From positions 3,286,001-3,350,000 of the forward strand of contig NZ_CP066775.1 of the NCBI RefSeq assembly GCF_009754905.2: DNA of 64,000 bases. The letters are read 5' to 3'. The stretch's first letter is position 1; each line of letters opens with the position of its first letter. Positions 17,610-26,719 of the stretch are shown here, piece by piece. Source of the stretch: Mucilaginibacter ginkgonis. GTDB lineage: Bacteria > Bacteroidota > Bacteroidia > Sphingobacteriales > Sphingobacteriaceae. The notes beneath the pieces are model-generated. The model did not search any database. It was not told where the DNA came from and worked only from the letters and a program-made list of their open reading frames with translations. A program made the position numbers and the translations under genes.

Positions 17610-19235
17610 ATGAAAAAAAACATTCTCCTCGCAATATTCTCCGGCTTGCTGATGTGGCTTGGCTGGCCGCCGTCGCGGTTTATGAACATACTTTTATTCG
17701 TTGGCTTGGTGCCAATGCTCGTCGCGATAGAAAACATCATCGGCTCCGCATCAGACAAAAAAGGCAGGCAAATATTTACCGTAGCGTTTATAGGGTTTTT
17801 CGTATGGAATACGCTGTCCATCTACTGGGTGTACAATTCGGTAAAAATGGTAGGCGATTTGATAGCCATACCCATTAGTCTAATTCCGTATTCACTGGGA
17901 CCACTATTGATAGCCTGCGCCTGCTGGCTTTATTACCGCATGCGTGTGGCGGCCAACCGCAATATCAGTTTGGTGGCATTAGTTTGCTTTTGGATAGGGT
18001 ACGAGTACATCCATCAAACCTGGCCGCTGGCATTCCCATGGATGACTCTGGGTAACGGCTTCGCCGTAAGCCATCAATTAGTGCAATGGTATGAATATAC
18101 CGGTGTTTACGGTGGTACAGTTTGGATATGGCTGGTTAATATTTTGATCTTCCTTTATTACCGCGGATTGCTTGAGGCGCAAACCGCCCGCACAAGAAAG
18201 TTTACTATCCTTTCGGTGGCATTAGCAGTTATACTGCCTGCGGGAATTTCATTGGCCAGATACTATTCCTTCAGTGAGCAAAGAAACCCTTCGGACATTG
18301 TCGTTGTCCAACCAAACGTAGATCCCTATGCCAAAGAATTCAGCATACCTGTGTATCAACAGATTGCTACATTGACACACCTGTCAGACTCATTGGCTCA
18401 AGCCAATACAGAATACTTTATTTGGCCAGAAACGGCCATTCCTGATCCGGCTTTAGACGAAGAACACATCAACACGAGCCCTGTTTATGCGCAGGTAAAA
18501 TCATTTTTAAATAAGTACAAGAACGCCAACTTGATCACCGGGGCAGAGACGTTTAAAATATTTAATAACCAGGCAACAATAACTGCCAGCCCCATGCCCG
18601 GCGGGCAGTTTTTCGATAGCTACAACGCGGCGCTAAGTTTAGAGAATAGCGACAAGGTTCAATTCTATCACAAATCTAAATTGGTGCCGGGTGCAGAGAC
18701 TATTCCTTTCAGCCAGTTATCCTTTTTAAAGCCGGTATTCGCGCATTTGGGAGGTGCGGCGGGAAGCTACGCGGGTCAGCCCGACGCGGGTGTGTTTTAC
18801 TCGCAAAGCGGCATAGGTTCAGACCCGGTTATCTGTTACGAATCTATTTGGGGCGAATATGTTGCCAGGTCGGTTGAGAAGGGTGCACAGTTTATCGCCA
18901 TTATCACCAATGATGGGTGGTGGGAAAATACATCCGGCAAAGATCAGCACCTTGACTATGCCAAACTGCGCGCTATAGAAAACCGACGCTGGGTGGCCCG
19001 GTCTGCCAATACCGGCATCTCCGCTTTCATTAATGAGCGTGGAGATGTGGTTCAACGTACCGGCTGGTGGGTACGCACAGCGATCAAACAAGACATTAAT
19101 CTAAACTCCGACCTGACGTTTTACACGAAGCACGGGGATTATATCGCGTATGTCGCTTGCTTTTTAGCGGTAATAGCGATGATATGGATGGCAACGAGGG
19201 TGAGGCTTGTGAAGAGAATTAAAACGATCAACTAA
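17610..19235 (+). CDS. lnt: Apolipoprotein N-acyltransferase
   Basis: Lnt adds the third acyl chain to the N-terminal cysteine of lipoproteins in the inner membrane. The protein has 541 residues: about seven hydrophobic segments in residues 1-220, then a carbon-nitrogen hydrolase domain. The catalytic triad is visible as Glu274 (WPETAIPD), Lys355 (HKSKLVPGAE) and Cys409 (CYESIWGEY). A final membrane segment is near residue 515. The usual LVPFGE motif is LVPGAE here. Lipoproteins that would be its clients lie in this window (LruC copies, 53.6 kb gene). Confidence 0.93.
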   Translation: MKKNILLAIFSGLLMWLGWPPSRFMNILLFVGLVPMLVAIENIIGSASDKKGRQIFTVAFIGFFVWNTLSIYWVYNSVKMVGDLIAIPISLIPYSLGPLLIACACWLYYRMRVAANRNISLVALVCFWIGYEYIHQTWPLAFPWMTLGNGFAVSHQLVQWYEYTGVYGGTVWIWLVNILIFLYYRGLLEAQTARTRKFTILSVALAVILPAGISLARYYSFSEQRNPSDIVVVQPNVDPYAKEFSIPVYQQIATLTHLSDSLAQANTEYFIWPETAIPDPALDEEHINTSPVYAQVKSFLNKYKNANLITGAETFKIFNNQATITASPMPGGQFFDSYNAALSLENSDKVQFYHKSKLVPGAETIPFSQLSFLKPVFAHLGGAAGSYAGQPDAGVFYSQSGIGSDPVICYESIWGEYVARSVEKGAQFIAIITNDGWWENTSGKDQHLDYAKLRAIENRRWVARSANTGISAFINERGDVVQRTGWWVRTAIKQDINLNSDLTFYTKHGDYIAYVACFLAVIAMIWMATRVRLVKRIKTIN

Positions 19236-19345
19236 CACGAACGCCATCGCGATACGCCAACAGCGGAGAAGCAATCTCGAATATGTTTAATGGCTCTTGC
19301 ATCCAGTGATTCTTAGATCCTTTGTCCTTCCTCCTTTATCCTCAG

Positions 19346-20194
19346 TTACCCTCTATCCAGAATGAATTCTAACAGATCATTTACCGGATGCTTCATGATC
19401 TTTCCCACGGTAATGCCTTGCTGATTGCATAGCCTGGTAAGTTCATCCGCAAAAACCGAAGCAATTGAGCCCACAAAATGGCATTTGTAGTCTCGATATT
19501 CGGGGTACGATTTGATGTTGGTTTCTATGAATTCGTTAAGGCCTTGGGTTATCTTCCCTTTAGCATAAGCTGTATCTGTAATGCTGCCTAAAAAACGCGC
19601 GAAAGATGCCAAATAGGTATTGGCATTAGGTTGCTGGTATACATGATACATAACATCCTGCACGGTAAGGTTATAATGCTCCTTAAATAGCTGAGCTATA
19701 TCGGCAGGCATCTTACCATACAGATAGTCGGTAATTAAACTTTTGCCGAACCACGTACCCGAGCCTTCGTCGCCTAACACAAAGCCCAAGCCGTGCTTGC
19801 CGGCATGGATATCTTCGCCATCAAAATAAGAGATATTTGAACCGGTACCCAACACACAACATAAGCCCCGTTGATGGCCGCAAGTGGCGTACGCAGAGCC
19901 TAGCAGGTCGCTATCGACGCTGATGAATGCTTTAGTGAATAGTTGGCTAAGGGCATTCGATATGATCTCGTGCCTGTCGGGACTGGAACAGCCTGCGCCA
20001 AAAAAATAGATCTCTGTTATCTCATTGCTATGTGCTATAAGGTCGGCAGCCTGGTCCTGCAGGATCTTGACGATCTGTTTTTCGTTGTGGAAATATGGAT
20101 TTAAACCTTTAGACCGAAACTTTAACGGTTCCTGACCGGGAACAGCCAGCAGCCAATCTGTTTTAGACGATCCGCTATCGGCAACAAGTATCAT
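19346..20194 (-). CDS. BadF/BadG/BcrA/BcrD-type ATPase, N-acetylglucosamine kinase-like
   Basis: A 282-residue sugar-kinase-fold ATPase. The N-terminal phosphate-binding loop ADSGSSKTDWLL, the segment LGTGSNISYFDG, and the GFVLGDEGSGTWFGKSLI motif match the GlcNAc kinase (NagK-like) branch of the BadF family common in Bacteroidota. Phosphorylation of GlcNAc or an anhydro-MurNAc-type amino sugar from wall turnover is a family-based expectation, not proven here. Its ATG directly follows the stop of the response regulator gene with no gap, so the two are cotranscribed and probably translationally coupled. Confidence 0.82.
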   Translation of the reverse strand: MILVADSGSSKTDWLLAVPGQEPLKFRSKGLNPYFHNEKQIVKILQDQAADLIAHSNEITEIYFFGAGCSSPDRHEIISNALSQLFTKAFISVDSDLLGSAYATCGHQRGLCCVLGTGSNISYFDGEDIHAGKHGLGFVLGDEGSGTWFGKSLITDYLYGKMPADIAQLFKEHYNLTVQDVMYHVYQQPNANTYLASFARFLGSITDTAYAKGKITQGLNEFIETNIKSYPEYRDYKCHFVGSIASVFADELTRLCNQQGITVGKIMKHPVNDLLEFILDRG

Positions 20195-20566
20195 TTAAGC
20201 CAGTTCTTCTAAAATTTTTTGGGTGATAGGTTTGTGGAGGAACTGGGTGATGTACTTATTCTCGGCTGAGCGCTTTACATCGCTTGGATCTAAAGAAGAT
20301 GATAGCATATAAACTTTTATGCCATTTTTGTTCTCGATCTCCAGCTTGTCAAACTCGCGCAAAAAATCAAAACCGCTCATGGTAGGCATGCGCAAGTCAA
20401 GGAATATCACTTCGGGGATCGCATTGCCGCTTTTTAACCAGGCAATAGCCTCATTTGCTGATTGCTTGACGACGATGTCCGCGGCAAAATTGGTACTTTC
20501 TAAAATGCGGCGGGTAACATAGTTGTCTATGTAATTATCATCTATAAGCAAGCAGGTATTATACAT
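20195..20566 (-). CDS. Single-domain response regulator
   Basis: A 123-residue receiver domain without output domain. Acidic residues DD near position 9-10, the phosphoacceptor Asp in FLDLRMP (about residue 57), the conserved Ser in YMLSSS and Lys in HKPIT are all present. No histidine kinase is adjacent. Such stand-alone receivers pass phosphoryl groups or bind partner proteins. It shares a transcript with the downstream kinase-like gene. Confidence 0.9.
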   Translation of the reverse strand: MYNTCLLIDDNYIDNYVTRRILESTNFAADIVVKQSANEAIAWLKSGNAIPEVIFLDLRMPTMSGFDFLREFDKLEIENKNGIKVYMLSSSLDPSDVKRSAENKYITQFLHKPITQKILEELA

Positions 20567-20608
20567 ATCTATACCAAAAATATAAAAATAAGCCTGTTTA
20601 AAAGCATT

Positions 20609-21931
20609 TTACAGAAAATCTACGCTGGCGGTTATTTGCTTTAGTGTTATCTCGGCAATTTTAGACTGGTACTGCGCATTAAAGAAAGTCACCTGTGCAT
20701 CAAGGTAGTTGCGTTGCGCTTCCCTTATTTCCAGAGGTGTAATAGTCCCCAGGCGGTACTTCTCAAGAGAGATCTCTAAATTTTTGCGGGCAAGCTGCAC
20801 ATTGCTTTCGCCCAATTTGATAAGATCCAATCCCGATAAATAACTGCTGAATAATGTATTTATCTGCGCGTTTACATTCAGTTTTGTAAGATTTACATTG
20901 ATACCCGCATTATTGATCTGCAGTTTGGCGTTACGTTCCCGGCGCCACTGATTAAAGCCGTTAAAAATGTTTATCTGTGCTACCAGGCCGTAGGTAAAAC
21001 CATTGGTTTGCTGCTGGCGGGCAAAACCGGCAGGCGTATTGCTATTCCCACGGGCATAGCCGCCGTTAACACCTATATTTGGATAACGTGTAGACCTGAC
21101 CTGCCTTAAATTGATCTCCGATAAACGCTGACTTATTTGCGATTCCAGGATAGCAGGATTTTCTGCCTGCGCTTTGTTAAGCACATCTCCAAGCCGTATG
21201 TTCTGATCAACGATGATAGTATCTGCCACCTTAAATTCCATTTGCAGGTCGCGCACCATTAATTGGTTAAGCGCAATCTGGCTGGCTTTGAACTGCTGCT
21301 TCGACGCAATGTATGCCGCTGTATCCGTGTTATAACTTACTTGGGCATTGTACACATCCAGTTTTGAAACACGCCCAACACTGAATTTATCATTAGCATA
21401 GCGCAATTGCGTGCCCGAAATATTTAAGGCTCCCTTTAGAGATTTGATCTGCTCGTACTGGCTTACCAGTTCATAATACGTTGACATCACATTAGCCACG
21501 GTGGTAAGAACCGTGTCGCGTAAGCGTACCTGACCTAACAAGTTGCGTTGCTTAAGCGCGTCATAATTGGCGAACATGTTAAGCCCGTCGAAAATAGTCC
21601 AGTTAAGGTTAGCGCCGTAACTGGTATTAGTATTGTTGGCGTTATTGATCACGTTTAGCGTATTATCTGCACGTGTTTGTACCGTATTCTGCAAACTGTT
21701 GCTTTGCGTAAAGTTTCCGCTTACGGTAGGTAAAATGCCGGCATTACCCAAAGTCACATTGTTTTGCGCAATGCTGGAGTTGTTCTGCGACAGTTTTATG
21801 TTGTAGTTATTTTGCAATGCTATCTCTACTGCTTGCTTTAAAGACAACAAAGTACTGTCGCGCTGCGCAAAGGCTGTTTTGCTGATGATGAAACAGCACA
21901 TCAATAGTAAAAAGCTTATTTTCTTTTTCAT
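20609..21931 (-). CDS. TolC family outer membrane efflux protein
   Basis: A 440-residue outer-membrane channel with a signal peptide (MKKKISFLLLMCCFIISKTAFA, cleavage before QRD). The repeated coiled-coil helices and the motif YRLGTITPLEIREAQRNYLDAQ near the C terminus are typical of the OEP family. The start at 21931 is chosen because it lies 4 bp after the RND stop. It is the last gene of marR-adaptor-RND-tolC, forming a complete tripartite efflux system. Confidence 0.92.
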   Translation of the reverse strand: MKKKISFLLLMCCFIISKTAFAQRDSTLLSLKQAVEIALQNNYNIKLSQNNSSIAQNNVTLGNAGILPTVSGNFTQSNSLQNTVQTRADNTLNVINNANNTNTSYGANLNWTIFDGLNMFANYDALKQRNLLGQVRLRDTVLTTVANVMSTYYELVSQYEQIKSLKGALNISGTQLRYANDKFSVGRVSKLDVYNAQVSYNTDTAAYIASKQQFKASQIALNQLMVRDLQMEFKVADTIIVDQNIRLGDVLNKAQAENPAILESQISQRLSEINLRQVRSTRYPNIGVNGGYARGNSNTPAGFARQQQTNGFTYGLVAQINIFNGFNQWRRERNAKLQINNAGINVNLTKLNVNAQINTLFSSYLSGLDLIKLGESNVQLARKNLEISLEKYRLGTITPLEIREAQRNYLDAQVTFFNAQYQSKIAEITLKQITASVDFL

Positions 21932-21935
21932 GCTG

Positions 21936-24900
21936 TTATAGGTTTTCAATCAGTTTTGGTTGCGGAGCAGGTTCTGCATCTATAGGTTCAGTTTCGGGAT
22001 CGCGGCGCGTTTTTGGCGCGCACATCACATACATTACGGGAATAATGTAAAGCGTAAGCATTAATGAGAACAACATACCACCCATAATAACAATACCCAG
22101 CGATACCCGGCTCTTAGCGCCGGCACCCAGTGCAAAAGCAATGGGCACCGCACCGAGTACTACCGCTAAACTGGTCATTAAGATAGGGCGAAGACGCGCG
22201 GTTGCTGCCTCAACCACGGCCTCATATTTAGAGATACCGTGTTCCATACGCTGATTGGCGAATTCTACGATAAGAATGCCGTTCTTAGTTACCAAACCTA
22301 CCAGCGTGATCATGCCGATCTCGCTAAAGATATTGAGCGTTTGGTTGAACAGCCAAAGCGAAATGAACGCGCCAGCGATAGCCAACGGCACAGTAAACAT
22401 CACAATGAACGGATCTATAAAGCTTTCGAATTGAGCGGCTAATACAAGGTAGATCAACAACAATGCAAAGCCGAACGCGAATAAGATGTTTGATGAGCTT
22501 TCGGCATAATCCCGCGACGGGCCGCTTAGCGCGGTACTGAAAGTTGGGTCGAGCATTTTGGCAGCGATCTTATTCATCTCGTTGATGCCATCGCCTACAG
22601 TATATCCCGGCGCAAGGCCTGCCTGTATAGTGGCCGATTTGAAACGGTTAAAGTGATAGATAGACGGCGGAGTAGCATCTTCGGCGACTTTAACTACGTT
22701 GTCTAACTGTATCAACTGTCCGCGCGAGTTGCGTACGTATACCGATTTTAAATCTAAGGGCTGGTCGCGGTTGGCGCGGTCTACCTGTGCAATTACCTGG
22801 TATTGTTTACCACTTAGCAGGAAATAACTTAAACGCCCGTTTGAATAATAAAGCTGCAAGGCCGACGCGATGTCGTTTACATTTACACCCAAATCACGCG
22901 CACGGTCACGGTCTGTGGTAACCGTTAGCTCGGGTTTTGTAAATTTCAGGTTAACGTCGGGCGTGGCAAAGACCGGGTCTTTGTTAACCTCGGCAAAGAA
23001 CTCGGGCAGCACCTTCCGTATCTTTTCAAAATCCTGGTTTTGGATAACAAACTGCACCGGCAGCGATGTACGCGCACCACTACCACCACCGCTTATGGTT
23101 TGTTCCTGAACCACAATGGCCCGCGCATCTGAAAATTTCTTTAACTTCTTAGTCAGCCACTCTGCCAGTTGTGCTTGCGTACGGGTACGTTTGTCAGGGG
23201 CGACCAAACCCACCCGGCCAAAACCCGAGTTAGCAGAACTGTTACCGCCAAACCCCGGCGACACTACCGAGATATTTACACTGGCTTCGGGGATGGAGTC
23301 ATCTACCAGTTTAGAAACCCGGTCCATGTATTTGCTCATGAAATCATACGTCGCACCTTCAGATCCGGTAACCTGATAACGCAATAAGCTGCGGTCGTCT
23401 AAAGGCGCCAATTCAGATTGCGTTGTTTTCACCAGTATGCCAATGATCACTAAAGATATCGCCATGATCACGATAGAGATCCACCGCTTTTTCATAAAGT
23501 TGACCAGTGTTTCTGTATAGGCATTGGTCATGCGTTCAAAAAATGGCTCAGTCTTCTCGTAGAATTTCGATTTCTTTTGGTTTTTGCGGATCAGCTTAAC
23601 GTTAAGCATTGGTGTTAAAGACAGCGACACGAAAGCCGATATTAATACAGAGCCCGCCACCACGATAGCGAACTCGCGGAATAACCTTCCGGTAAAGCCC
23701 TGCAGAAAGACGATAGGCAGAAACACCGCCGCCAGCGTAACCGACGTAGATATAACCGCGAACAAAATTTCTGCAGAACCTTCGAACGCCGCTTTACGAA
23801 TAGCCATGCCGGCTTCTACTTTTTTGTAGATGTTTTCCGTTACTACGATACCGTCATCCACCACCAGGCCTGTAGCGAGCACGATACCCAAAAGGGTAAG
23901 GATGTTGATGGAGAAGCCAAAGGCGTACATAATGAAGAAGGTGCCTATCAGCGATACAGGTATATCTATCAGCGGGCGGAAGGCGATAAGCCAATCGCGG
24001 AAGAACAGATAGATAATGATTACCACCAGCACAAAAGAAATGATCAGCGTTTCTTCAACCTCGTCTATCGATTGGTTGATAAAACGCGTGTTATCCAGTG
24101 CCACCTTAACCGTAATATCCGGAGGGAGGTCTTTCTTTACCTGGTCTAACCGCTTATAAAAGTCTTTGGCTATTTGTACATAGTTGGCGCCGGGTTGTGG
24201 CACCAGGGCAAGGCCAACTTCGGGTACACCACTTTCGCGAAGCGACGTTTCTTCGTTTGCAGAACCCATCACCACGTAACCCACATCTTTCATGCGCACC
24301 ACACGGTTGCTGTCTGCACGGATGATCAGATCGCTAAATTCCTTCGGAGTAGACATTTTACCCAAAGCCCGCACGGTAAGCTCTGTATTGTTACCCTCTA
24401 TTTTACCCGCGGGTAGCTCTACGTTGCCATTGTTAATCGCGTCGCGAATGTCTGAGGCGGCAAGTCCATAAGACGATAGCTTATTAGGGTCTAACCAGAT
24501 GCGCATCGCATACTGGCGCTGCCCTTGTATGTTTATCGAGCTTACACCCGGTATGGTTTGTAAAGCTTCCTGCAAAACGTTTTCGGCGTAATCATCTACC
24601 TGCATAATGTTGCGGGTGTTACTGCTAACCGTAAGGGTAATGATCTGGTCGGCGTTGGCATCGGCTTTCGTTACTACCGGCGGCGCGTCAATATCCTGCG
24701 GTAATTGGCGCTGCGCCTGCGATACCTTATCCCGCACGTCATTCGCCGCGGTTTCCAGATCGGCATCCAGGTTAAACTCTACCGTAATATTACTGGCGCC
24801 CACACTACTGGTTGACGATATGTTACGAATACCCTGCACACCGTTGATCGCTTTCTCCAGGGGTTCTGTGATCTGCGACTCGATAACCTCGGCATTGGCA

Positions 24901-25058
24901 CCCGAGTAAGAAGTGCTTACAGATATGATAGGCGGATCGACAGAAGGGAAATCGCGCACACCCAAAAACTTATACCCTATGATGCCGAACACTACTATCA
25001 CCACAGATAGCACTGTTGCCAATACCGGGCGTTTTATACTGGTTGAGGATAAACTCAT
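21936..25058 (-). CDS. HAE1/AcrB-type RND efflux permease
   Basis: A 1040-residue inner-membrane proton/drug antiporter. It begins with a membrane segment (VLATVLSVVIVVFGIIGYKFLGVRDFPSVDPP), has two large periplasmic loops, and clusters of membrane helices at residues about 340-540 and 860-1010. The TM4 region LGIVLATGLVVDDGIVVTENIYKK contains the paired Asp residues for proton relay. The gene lies 4 bp after the adaptor stop. Multidrug export is the family role; the actual substrates are unknown. Confidence 0.95.
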   Translation of the reverse strand: MSLSSTSIKRPVLATVLSVVIVVFGIIGYKFLGVRDFPSVDPPIISVSTSYSGANAEVIESQITEPLEKAINGVQGIRNISSTSSVGASNITVEFNLDADLETAANDVRDKVSQAQRQLPQDIDAPPVVTKADANADQIITLTVSSNTRNIMQVDDYAENVLQEALQTIPGVSSINIQGQRQYAMRIWLDPNKLSSYGLAASDIRDAINNGNVELPAGKIEGNNTELTVRALGKMSTPKEFSDLIIRADSNRVVRMKDVGYVVMGSANEETSLRESGVPEVGLALVPQPGANYVQIAKDFYKRLDQVKKDLPPDITVKVALDNTRFINQSIDEVEETLIISFVLVVIIIYLFFRDWLIAFRPLIDIPVSLIGTFFIMYAFGFSINILTLLGIVLATGLVVDDGIVVTENIYKKVEAGMAIRKAAFEGSAEILFAVISTSVTLAAVFLPIVFLQGFTGRLFREFAIVVAGSVLISAFVSLSLTPMLNVKLIRKNQKKSKFYEKTEPFFERMTNAYTETLVNFMKKRWISIVIMAISLVIIGILVKTTQSELAPLDDRSLLRYQVTGSEGATYDFMSKYMDRVSKLVDDSIPEASVNISVVSPGFGGNSSANSGFGRVGLVAPDKRTRTQAQLAEWLTKKLKKFSDARAIVVQEQTISGGGSGARTSLPVQFVIQNQDFEKIRKVLPEFFAEVNKDPVFATPDVNLKFTKPELTVTTDRDRARDLGVNVNDIASALQLYYSNGRLSYFLLSGKQYQVIAQVDRANRDQPLDLKSVYVRNSRGQLIQLDNVVKVAEDATPPSIYHFNRFKSATIQAGLAPGYTVGDGINEMNKIAAKMLDPTFSTALSGPSRDYAESSSNILFAFGFALLLIYLVLAAQFESFIDPFIVMFTVPLAIAGAFISLWLFNQTLNIFSEIGMITLVGLVTKNGILIVEFANQRMEHGISKYEAVVEAATARLRPILMTSLAVVLGAVPIAFALGAGAKSRVSLGIVIMGGMLFSLMLTLYIIPVMYVMCAPKTRRDPETEPIDAEPAPQPKLIENL

Positions 25059-25062
25059 GGGG

Positions 25063-26148
25063 CTATTTTATAACTTTTATAATTTTTACCGGAGACTTGC
25101 CGCGTATCTGTATTAGGCCCGATATAATAAGGCTGTCACCCGTTTTAAGTCCGTTAGTCACCTCAAGTTTGGTATCAGTTCTTAAGCCTGTCTCTACATT
25201 CTTAGCTACTGCCATTCCTTTGTGCACCAGATAAACCTGGTTAGTTTTTATGTTAGGTATCACACACTCTGTAGGCACCATAACGGTTCTAGGTATTTGG
25301 TCAAGCGTTAGGTTTATTTTTGCGAAACCGCCGGCGGTTATCTCTCCATTAGGGTTTGGCGCCTTTGCGCGGATGGTTAGTGTTCTGGACGTTGGGTCGA
25401 TTGACGGCTCTATCGCGTAAACCGTCGCCGCAAAATTCTTTTTAGAGCTGGCAATGTTAAAGGTGATCTTGCTGCCCGGTTTTATCAGCGGTTCATAACG
25501 CTCGGGCACGTTAAAGGTTACTTTCATCGGGTCGGTATTAACCAGTGTCGCTATTGGAGTTGATTGTGATAAGTAACCACCCGGGCTTATACTACGCAAG
25601 CCGATTACGCCCGAAAACGGTGCGCGGATAACTGTTTTAGCAATTTGCGCCTTAATAACATCCCCTGCGGCTTTTAATGAATTATAGCTTGATAATGAAG
25701 TATCATATTCCTGCTGGCTTACCGCTTCCTTTTGCAATAAGATGCGGTTGCGATATTCATTTTGCTTGGCCAGTGTTATCTGATATTGGTTTTGCGCCAA
25801 AGACGCCACCAGGTCTTGGTTATAAACTTTTACCAGCACCTGGCCTTTGCTTACGCGGCCGCCTTCTTTAAAATAAATGCCGGTAATATTGCCTGCGGTT
25901 TGGCTTATCAGGCTAACCTTTTCGTTTGGGTCTATCGAACCTGTAAGGTCAATGCTGTTAGTAACCGATGTATCGTGCACTATCATCACATTAACCGGTA
26001 CCGGTCCGCCTTTCTTTTTGCCGCCGGCCTTAGCGTCGGCAGTAGGGCCGCCCTGGCCATTTTTGTCTTTGCCGCCGTGCAGTTTGTTGAATATAAGGTA
26101 ACCGACAACCAGTGCCAGCGCTATATATACAATGTATCTAGTTTTCAT
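25063..26148 (-). CDS. RND efflux periplasmic adaptor (membrane fusion protein)
   Basis: A 361-residue adaptor with an N-terminal membrane anchor (YIVYIALALVVGYLIF), a Lys/Gly-rich linker, a lipoyl-like half motif (GSIDPNEKVSLISQTAGNITGIYFKEGGRVSKGQVLVKV), a short coiled-coil hairpin, the second lipoyl half (TVIRAPFSGVIGLRSISPGGYLS) and beta-barrel domains. It links the RND pump to the TolC channel encoded in the same operon. Confidence 0.93.
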   Translation of the reverse strand: MKTRYIVYIALALVVGYLIFNKLHGGKDKNGQGGPTADAKAGGKKKGGPVPVNVMIVHDTSVTNSIDLTGSIDPNEKVSLISQTAGNITGIYFKEGGRVSKGQVLVKVYNQDLVASLAQNQYQITLAKQNEYRNRILLQKEAVSQQEYDTSLSSYNSLKAAGDVIKAQIAKTVIRAPFSGVIGLRSISPGGYLSQSTPIATLVNTDPMKVTFNVPERYEPLIKPGSKITFNIASSKKNFAATVYAIEPSIDPTSRTLTIRAKAPNPNGEITAGGFAKINLTLDQIPRTVMVPTECVIPNIKTNQVYLVHKGMAVAKNVETGLRTDTKLEVTNGLKTGDSLIISGLIQIRGKSPVKIIKVIK

Positions 26149-26162
26149 GGGGTATGTGTGGT

Positions 26163-26594
26163 CTATATGGTTTGTTGTTTTAGGTTGGCTTCCATAGTGG
26201 CCAGTACTTTATTAAATATGGAAATGTCTGTAGCTGTTATACTTTGGGTACTGGTCTTATTAAGGTGGTCAAACGCCTTAATGATCTCGGGTACTTCCTG
26301 CTCTGCTTTGGCGGTAATTTTTAATAACTGTTCGCGCCTGTCTGCAGGGTTTATTTCGCGGTAAACGTATCCTTTTTCTGTAAGCAGATCTATGATGCTC
26401 ACCAGGGATGACTTGTCTTTATCGAGCATCTGACCTAAAGCCTTTTGCGTTAGCTGCCCGTTGTGCAGGTAAATAATAGCAAGGATATCGTGGTAGCGGT
26501 TAATGTCCAGGTGGTGTACCTGCTTGGCCAGGGCATGCATATATACCCGTCCAAAGTGCATAAGCCTACGCGAAAGTGGTTCTGTTACAATCAT
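26163..26594 (-). CDS. MarR family transcriptional regulator
   Basis: A 143-residue winged-helix regulator: the recognition region TQKALGQMLDKDKSSLVSIIDLLTEKGYVYREINPADRREQLLKIT is a classic MarR wing. It is the first gene of the efflux operon (14 bp before the adaptor) and is expected to repress it and itself, with ligand binding relieving repression. A possible operator lies just upstream at 26635-26649. Confidence 0.92.
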   Translation of the reverse strand: MIVTEPLSRRLMHFGRVYMHALAKQVHHLDINRYHDILAIIYLHNGQLTQKALGQMLDKDKSSLVSIIDLLTEKGYVYREINPADRREQLLKITAKAEQEVPEIIKAFDHLNKTSTQSITATDISIFNKVLATMEANLKQQTI

Positions 26595-26634
26595 AAATAG
26601 CGGATTTAAAATTAACGCATGCTTATATTAGATA

Positions 26635-26649
26635 GTTGCATGTATCAAC
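26635..26649. promoter_or_regulatory. Candidate MarR operator
   Basis: GTTGCATGTATCAAC contains GTTG and CAAC inverted halves around a 7-bp AT-rich centre, in the 125-bp divergent region between marR and the M61 peptidase gene. The location and style fit a MarR-type site. Confidence 0.4.
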
Positions 26650-26719
26650 CATTTTACACGCTCTAGCTATTGTCTGCCGGCAATACGCTAAACCCACCTC
26701 ATTTTTATAAATTGCCGCC

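Noticed and set aside
25762..26364. Plus-strand open frame of 200 codons opposite the adaptor and marR genes
   Set aside because: Shadow of two well-supported minus-strand genes; it crosses their boundary and has no recognisable domain.
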